This document shows, one piece after another, positions 58,076 to 64,000 of a stretch of DNA of 64,000 nt; position 1 is the stretch's first letter, and every line of letters starts with the position of its first letter. The notes below the pieces were generated by a model. That model did no database searches and was not told the origin of the DNA. It saw nothing but the letters and a program-made list of their open reading frames with translations. Position numbers and translations under genes: made by a program. The stretch is from contig NC_079480.1 of NCBI RefSeq assembly GCF_026230105.1, positions 26,330,488 to 26,394,487 of the forward strand, given 5' to 3'. The DNA is from Diorhabda sublineata. Taxonomy: Eukaryota; Arthropoda; Insecta; Coleoptera; Chrysomelidae.

Positions 58076-58929
58076 CAATTCGAAATTAATAATTATCAAA
58101 TTAAGAATTATTTTTTTCACTTTATAGCTCGATACACTATGATTTTCATTGTTTTATCAATATTTTATGATATGTTATCAGGACAATCTTGTAATCTAAT
58201 AATGATCATAACAATTTTATCGTACTCAAAACCTGTCAAGCGTCTGTTCAATTTGACAATCTGGTTGTTGCTTCTACCATATTGATATTAAATTGAGCGT
58301 GCACCCATCCACTTAACTGATTAAACCTTTTAATGGAATGAAGAAGTATAACAAAAATCAGGAAATCCAAGAAGTAAATACGATAAATAAATGAATAAAA
58401 AAAACATTTGAATTCAAGTGAACAATACAAACATTGTATAATTCTGTATCTGATCCGTGGTGGGATCAGATATTGAATATATATCTATATTTATAATTTT
58501 ATAAATTTATAAGATTCTTTACAAAGTGAAGTTTCCGATCCCATAATCGATTCATCAAATTTCATAATAATAAATACACTTTATACAAATGTCTCTTTCA
58601 TATTGTTAATTGAAGGTCGGAACGGTGTCTTAAAAACCGTAGATAATAGTGTCCGTTATTTGTATTTATACGAGCGGATTTTGATAGTTTTTCGATGAGG
58701 GCGACAAGTTCAAACTTGCAAGTACCGGATGATTTGTTTATTTTATTATTATTATATGTTCGGTATTAATGATTGTAGTTTAGTTCAAGCTAATAAGAAC
58801 GTGCTGTGATTTATACCATTTGAACCAAGACATCGTTTCATGTATACGAATTGTTTTCGTTTTCGCAGATTCAGACTTAAAACGGTTGAAACTTTTGCAT
58901 TAATCTTAAATCTTCTTCTAGACAGAAGT
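58076..58929. other. No recognisable gene
   Basis: The short ORFs at 58,040-58,285 and 58,430-58,248 have no motif. Confidence 0.35.
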
Positions 58930-59330
58930 AACCGTACCATTATCGCCGAATAGAAATAATTGAAATTAGTACTACAACGTGTCATGAAAACGCGAGAAAA
59001 TTATGCAATCACCAGGAGCTTTGGCGATAAAAAATGTTCAAGGTAGCCTCGAAAAACCACAATCGATGAAGATAAACGAATTGTATTGGTCAGTAAACGG
59101 GAAACCCTTTTTATAGACTCAATTTATCGCTAAGGCATTATTTTATACAGTTCATTGGATGAGGCATTTGGCAGATTCGATTCGAAAACAATGCGGAATA
59201 AAAATCATTTGTACGTGAATGGTTACGTGACAAACCAAAATATTTTTACGAGAAAGGCATCTGAAAGTTTCCGTAGAGGTGGCAAAAGTACCTAGTGTGT
59301 GACGGAAAATATCTAGAAAAACTGTAAAAA
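58930..59330 (+). pseudogene. Tc1-like transposase relic, N-terminal and partial core
   Basis: At about 58,990-59,110 frames give SFGDKKCSR*PRKTTIDEDK and RIVLVSKR, the GRPRKT hook and second helix-turn-helix of Tc1 transposases ('GRPRkttp.eDr.iv..skr'). At about 59,155-59,230 SDEAFGRFDSKTMRNKN-like sequence matches the first catalytic Asp block ('fSDE..f.rfdsk'). The intervening DNA-binding part is deleted. Confidence 0.55.
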
Positions 59331-59479
59331 AATTCAGCTTTGTAGCTTGATAATACGTTTCATTATAGCAAAATTCCAGTTCTTATATGAACCTTCCTCG
59401 TAGTTTTTTAATACTAAAAATTTATTAAGATACAAAAAATGAGGTTGCGTAAAATATGTCCTATCTAAGACGTTTCTCT

Positions 59480-59690
59480 TATCTTAATAATTGTCAACAG
59501 CTTTCTTTTGCGACTAAAAAGCGTCTTAGTACTTCGTCGTTGGTGATTCTGTCGGTCCAGGGTATCTTCAGGATGCGTCTATAGAGCCACATCTCAAATG
59601 CCTCCAGTTTTTTTATCATTTAAGCTTTCAAGGTCCAAGTTTCCACACCGTACAGCAGTACTGTGATGTGACTACCTAGACAATACAAGG
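59480..59690 (-). pseudogene. LINE reverse transcriptase fragment (post-catalytic domain)
   Basis: The minus strand reads LLYGVETWTLK-like sequence, then NDKKTGGI/EAFEMWLYRRILKIPWTD and RITNDEVLRRFLVAKE, the same RT-tail domain as at 16.5 kb. It is closer to consensus than that copy, with EMW.YRRILKIPW fully readable. It is about 60 codons long with one shift. Confidence 0.75.
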
Positions 59691-59943
59691 TCAAAAGGGC
59701 TCAATTCGAACAGCTTCAATTCTAAATAGAATGTATAGCCTGTATATGTATATCTATAATATGAGATTTATGGGAGAACTAATCTAGTTTATATTTGAAA
59801 CATGTTTGCCGAAGCACTCCAATAAATAATTCAAAAAACAGGTAAAAATTCACGTTTTGAAAGTCAATTTTCATCTGTTTTTTAAAACTATTTTTTTTTC
59901 AAAAGATACCTAAAATCAAGATGATTTATGACGGAAAACATAC

Positions 59944-60344
59944 TGTAATGTTTTCTCATTTATTTATACGATTTCTATTCGAAGTGGTAATTAATAAACA
60001 TTGTCACTTACGCTCTTAATGTATTTAAATACAATACACTACACATAACTAATTTATAATAATTCACTTATCACTATTACGTAACTAACTCGAATAATTT
60101 ATTTAAATTCTTCGATTACTTTGCTGTTGCTGTTCACTACGACTATTTATCATATACTGCACTAAATTGCGCTAAACGAACTCGCTTATATATTCATACG
60201 TATATTCTAGAAAAATAAAGGAACAAATCAAATAAATAAATAAACCTTCCTAGAAATTATCCAAAAGGAACAATACAATCAAAACGGATTAAAAAACATC
60301 AAACGGATTCCGCGGTAAATAAAAAGTCGAAGGCGTTCGTAACA
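59944..60344 (-). mobile_element. Solo LTR (Gypsy-type) with 4-bp target duplication
   Basis: On the minus strand it begins TGTTACGAACGCCTTCGAC at 60,344 and ends CATTACA at 59,944 (401 bp), the expected TG...CA structure. It is flanked by ATAC on both sides (59,940-59,943 and 60,345-60,348), a 4-bp target duplication as made by Gypsy-type integrases. A TATA-like stretch lies near 60,185-60,195. No primer-binding site or coding sequence follows, so this is a solo LTR left by LTR-LTR recombination. A diverged, inverted relative is at 49,566-49,929. Confidence 0.85.
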
Positions 60345-62513
60345 ATACACATATCCAAAGGTCTAAGAAATAAAAAGTTTAAATAATAGATTATTTTTTC
60401 CAACAAAACATTGTTGAGAATTTTGTGAAATCAAATTAATTAATCGAGAATAGATGACTGAATTATCATTCATCAAATATATATTGTTTAAATATCATTA
60501 ATTGAGCCTATTAATTAATTTTTTTCATAGGTTCCATCTTCTTGGTAAATTCAAAATTAGTATAGACATCTTTTGACGAAATTAGAAATCTTTTTTTCTA
60601 TTTGTGAAATTTTAAAATTTGACTTAGAATTTTTAAGACATTATATTCCATATAAAAATAAATAAAAATAAAGTTAACTGAATTACGGTAGAAAGTATGC
60701 GAAATTTTGAATTTATAGGTTGATTAAAAGATAAAGAAATTTTGATATGAAAATTCTATCTAAACAAAGAAACAAATCAACAGAATAACTGTGAATAGAA
60801 AAGTGTATCATTTTCGACATTAGTATCTTCAAAATTGTTTGTTCGGTTTCAAGCAGTAATTTTTTTCCACTTTTTCACCTTGCTCTTTTCAATATTTCAA
60901 AAATATTATAGGGTAATTATCTTTGAGGTATAATACAATTTTTCTTTGAAAACTTAGTTTTTGATTATATACATCACATACATATTGGGACAGATCCTTC
61001 CAAAACTCATTTTAAATCCTGTCGTTTGATATTTGGAGTTAGCAGCATACATGTGGAAATATCGATCATATGACCTTTGAATTTTGAAATTATTCATTGC
61101 AAAATATAATTTATTCTATGAATACCTATATCGAAATTAATTCGAAAGGCTTAATAGACCTTTGGAGCTTTATGGGATATATAAAATATTTATATGACCG
61201 GTTTCCCTGGTTGCAAAGCACGATATCGGTATAAAAGACAGTAGAAGTCTAATATCGATATTGAAAAACTGGTAAACAATTTTACGCCCTGCCGAACATA
61301 ACAAACTCCTGACACGTCTTATATTGATTGCAATTTTCTATCGTATACACCCTGTCAATTCCCTTAAATATCGCTTTTCTTACTAAGTATTATAGTGATA
61401 AGAATTTTAATTCGACGTCCCAATACCGAGCAATCACGTTGTGTATTTGGTTCACTGCATATGATAATGCGGAATAGATAGATGGTACAGGACCGTTACT
61501 TCGGAATCAAACGAAAAATAAACGGTAGAAGATCAGTTGCATCAAAAATCAGATATTCCTATTCCAATTCAATTCTATTTTTTATAAATGATTGGAAGTG
61601 GGCTCCACCTTATTATGGGACATAAATAATCGAAACGATTTTTCATTTTGTTCATTTTTATAAGCCTAAGTTTGAAAACCTTGATGGCAACATGTTTTTG
61701 GTCAATAAAAATTGTGTGTGCTCCGACGCACGACTGGAGTTTACTCCTTAAGTTCGATAGTCTAACCAGACGCAAAAAGACTATTTAACTTAAAAAAGAT
61801 TGGTTGATTGCCAGAATATTTTGGGCTTCTTCATTAATTTTTTTTTAATCTGTTAGCTCACTGTCTCTCGGCTGGAGTTTTTGGAGGTTTAGATTTTTTC
61901 CTAGTCAAAAAATATAAAAAAAAATTAGAAAATTTATAAATGCATAATTATAAAAATTTTAACCTACTTTAAGAAAATTGATAAAAAAAAGGTTTTTATA
62001 AACATTTTTTTTAAATTATTATAATTAATTTTTTATTTAAAATATAATATTATCTTAATAATTAACAAAAATGGTTATAAAAAGATAATTATGTCACTAA
62101 ATCTTTTACATACAATAATAAATAGTACATGAAAATTATTTAAATAAGCTAAAAAATAACTTTTCGAAAGAAAATTATATAAAAACATTATTATAATGAA
62201 AAAATATTGTCGATTTTTCTGATAATATTATCGAATTATTGACTACAGTTGTTAATATTTAAAAATTATTTATAAAATAAATCATAATAACGTGGAAGAA
62301 TTTATAGACATCGACAAAAAAATTAATTTTTGGTTAGGTTAGAAATTTTCTATTTTATGTGGATGCGCTCGATAATTCATATTGGGTTGATTATCTAATT
62401 TTATGTGTTGTTTTCAAATATATATTTATATGAACTACATCGTTAATTATTAAAATATTTAATAAATACAAATTGCACATGCTCATACATATAATACATG
62501 AATTGTAACGTAC
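60345..62513. other. Very AT-rich block, no gene seen
   Basis: Extremely AT-rich, especially 61,900-62,330, which is almost entirely A and T. The ORF at 61,775-61,575 (minus, 66 codons) has no motif. If the exon at 62,514-62,572 is real, this block would be in its first intron. Confidence 0.5.
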
Positions 62514-62572
62514 CTTGCAACCACGTGTTTGTTAGATGTTCCGGCAATATCATCTACACCTCTTTCTGCCAT
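62514..62572 (-). CDS. Candidate first coding exon of a host gene
   Basis: The minus strand reads aactATGGCAG, a reasonable start context, and encodes MAERGVDDIAGTSNKHVVA plus two bases of the next codon, ending AAG|GTACGT, a strong splice donor at 62,514/62,513. The codons are balanced, unlike the flanking AT-rich DNA, and the upstream 60 bases (aagtgaactgaaagtatttt) look like a 5' UTR. I do not recognise the protein and found no second exon to the left in the window. It is the only segment here that looks like normal host coding DNA, but a 19-codon exon can arise by chance. Confidence 0.4.
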
Positions 62573-62688
62573 AGTTATTTGAAAATACTTTCAGTTCACT
62601 TTAGCGGAACACAATAATAATAAAACTTCACAATGACAGCAATATAAGTATGTTGACACTGACAAATTAGAAAGTTGCGCATCATAGG

Positions 62689-62901
62689 ATGCGCACCAAA
62701 AACGTAACGAGGTCATTCATGGATAGATTTTACTCTTCACATTTTTCTCATACCGGGCCCCTTATATATGCAAATCGATTCTTAAGGAATAAACTCCAAA
62801 AATCCAAAAATCATGAATTTCTTTTTGAAAATTTCAATAATATAAATACTCGGGTACAAATTAACAACTGTATACCACATAGACCAGGATTCACATTTTA
62901 G
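62689..62901 (+). other. Unrecognised 70-codon ORF
   Basis: Reads RTKNVTRSFMDRFYSSHFSH, TGPLIYANRFLRNKLQKSKN and ending RPGFTF. 'GPLIYN.l...l' with 'rs...fy' resembles the end of some LINE RTs, but the match is too weak to call. It begins about 115 bp upstream of the candidate host exon on the opposite strand. Confidence 0.2.
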
Positions 62902-63302
62902 AAGCCAAAAAAAATAGAAGTAGAATGAAAATGGAAGGAAAAATATATTACAGGCGATCTGAGGTCGGGAGAACGATAAGGATATTAAAAAAAATTAGTT
63001 ACCAAGATGTAGGTGATAAAAAGATCTACAACTTTTGTATTTACCCTTTTTTCACATAACCTCAACATTTATGTGAAAAGTTCTACTAACCAAACTTTTG
63101 GGTTTTTATTTTCATCATTTACATTTTTTTTTTAATAAAATTAGGTGAAAACTTATCTTTCTATGTTCAAATACCCTGTAATTTTTATTTATATGCAATA
63201 CTTTCCACGTTATTTGGTTTCAATGTTGAAAATGTACCCTAATTGTCTCTGGAAAATTCTTATGTCAAAATATCGACTTTTCACAATAAGTTGATATCAA
63301 GT

Positions 63303-63425
63303 TCTAGAACCGTTTACTGACCACACTGTTTACACTACCACTACACTAACACTCACAATTACACTTTTTGAAGCTCGTTTCGATAACCAAGTTATCGTCT
63401 TCAGAGACTGAAGGTAAACTGAAAG
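63303..63425 (-). repeat. Penelope-like terminal repeat with hammerhead-like core
   Basis: Copy at the right end: gaaccgtttactgaccacac, tgtttacactaccactacac, taacactcacaattacactt, then aagctcgtttcgataaccaa and gttatcgtcttcagagactg. On the minus strand the core at 63,408-63,366 keeps CTGAAGA, a perfect GATAAC/GTTATC helix II and GAAAC. The cleavage triplet is TTC rather than GTC, and helix I does not pair. An 18-bp ctgaaggtaaactgaaagta follows on the plus strand, as in the 30.3-kb copy. Confidence 0.65.
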
Positions 63426-64000
63426 TAAACCGATATCTTGCTGAAGTATGTTTTTGGTTTGGTCTGATGGCGAAAAAAAATAAACATTACTACAACAATT
63501 TTCCTGCAAAAAAATCTCGATTGCAAAATTTTTTCTTATCAATATGTACGTGAGATTCCTTGTTACATTAATAAACATAGAAATAGCAATATACTAATGT
63601 AGTTAACAACCAAATGAATGAATATTTAGAAAGGCATCCAATATTTTGAAGTTATGGAATCTTCTTTTAAATAATTAGAGTAAATACCTGTATATTGCTA
63701 TTTTAAGATCAATCATATACTTGACTGACCTATACAAAATTTTGTGGATCTGCCGAAATAGGAAAAAAAGTATCGTAAATTCATGATTATACTATCATAA
63801 GTTGTCAATATTTTTTTTATAAAAAAGATGTGTACATGATTTCGTAATTTATTATAATTTTAACCAATTATTCGTTCGTTTTTGTCTCCATGATGGCATT
63901 TCTTTATCGTTAGATTCGACACACCTCACCGACTCTAGTAGATCTACGAAATCTACTATCACCGACTTTGTCTTCAATATTATTCCAGCTCTGCGGTGGT
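63426..64000. other. No recognisable gene
   Basis: AT-rich to about 63,880. At 63,885-64,000 the minus strand has an open frame running off the window edge (PPQSWNNIEDKVGDSRFRRS and then TRVGEVCRI), more balanced in composition. It could be an exon or a TE edge. Not assignable. Confidence 0.3.

Noticed and set aside
1..64000. CRISPR array, tRNA, rRNA or bacterial operon
   Set aside because: Tandem repeats present have no unique spacers of constant length, no cloverleaf with a credible B-box was noticed, and all protein traces are eukaryotic transposons.

Overview
The window reads as AT-rich intergenic or heterochromatic DNA from an insect, most likely a beetle, although the sequence alone does not fix the species. 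There is no prokaryotic signature: no operons, no tRNA or rRNA gene and no CRISPR array was seen, and no open reading frame exceeds about 130 codons. Nearly everything recognisable is a decayed transposable element (TE). The families fit an arthropod: several mariner subfamilies, Tc1-like elements, an IS630/rosa-like mariner, Crypton-like tyrosine recombinases, BEL/Pao, Gypsy-type solo LTRs, CR1/Jockey-, R1-, I- and RTE-like LINEs, and Penelope-like elements (PLEs). All identifications come from reading translated motifs by eye; no database search was possible.

Layout. 1-2,850: two LINE fragments of different families, the second flanked by inverted Penelope terminal-repeat pieces. 4,190-10,820: mariner fragments, a LINE tail, a foldback element (5.7-7.2 kb) and a mariner split by a palindrome-rich insert (8.4-9.6 kb). 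11,566-12,640: a 122-bp tandem array with a higher-order duplication. 13.8-17.6 kb: an unrecognised ORF pair, an inverted deletion derivative of the first LINE, a hAT-type MITE and tandem repeats. 18,477-19,736: the most complete mariner. 20.4-25.6 kb: two Crypton-like recombinase relics, a BEL/Pao C-terminus and a LINE reverse transcriptase. 26.6-31.7 kb: a MITE with TA target duplication, tandem repeats, two Tc1 relics and a Penelope repeat. 32.8-41.1 kb: mariner relics including an internally deleted copy. 43-49.9 kb: two RNase H-bearing LINEs, Penelope repeats, a 1.25-kb foldback element and an LTR. 50.7-54.2 kb: a palindromic array, three mariner-type relics and an RTE-like LINE. 55.2-60.3 kb: a CR1-like RT, the Penelope GIY-YIG region, a DDE-transposase tail, a Tc1 relic, a LINE tail and a solo LTR with an ATAC target duplication. 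60.4-62.5 kb is very AT-rich. At 62,572-62,514 (minus strand) is the only candidate host-gene piece, a short first coding exon with a good splice donor.

The elements do not cooperate as a pathway. They record repeated waves of insertion, nesting and deletion. The most unusual material is (i) dispersed Penelope terminal repeats carrying hammerhead-ribozyme-like cores, each copy broken differently, (ii) two large foldback structures with conserved internal palindromes, (iii) a near full-length Crypton-like recombinase whose presumed nucleophilic tyrosine codon is now a stop, and (iv) the 122-bp array. I found no convincing new multi-gene system.
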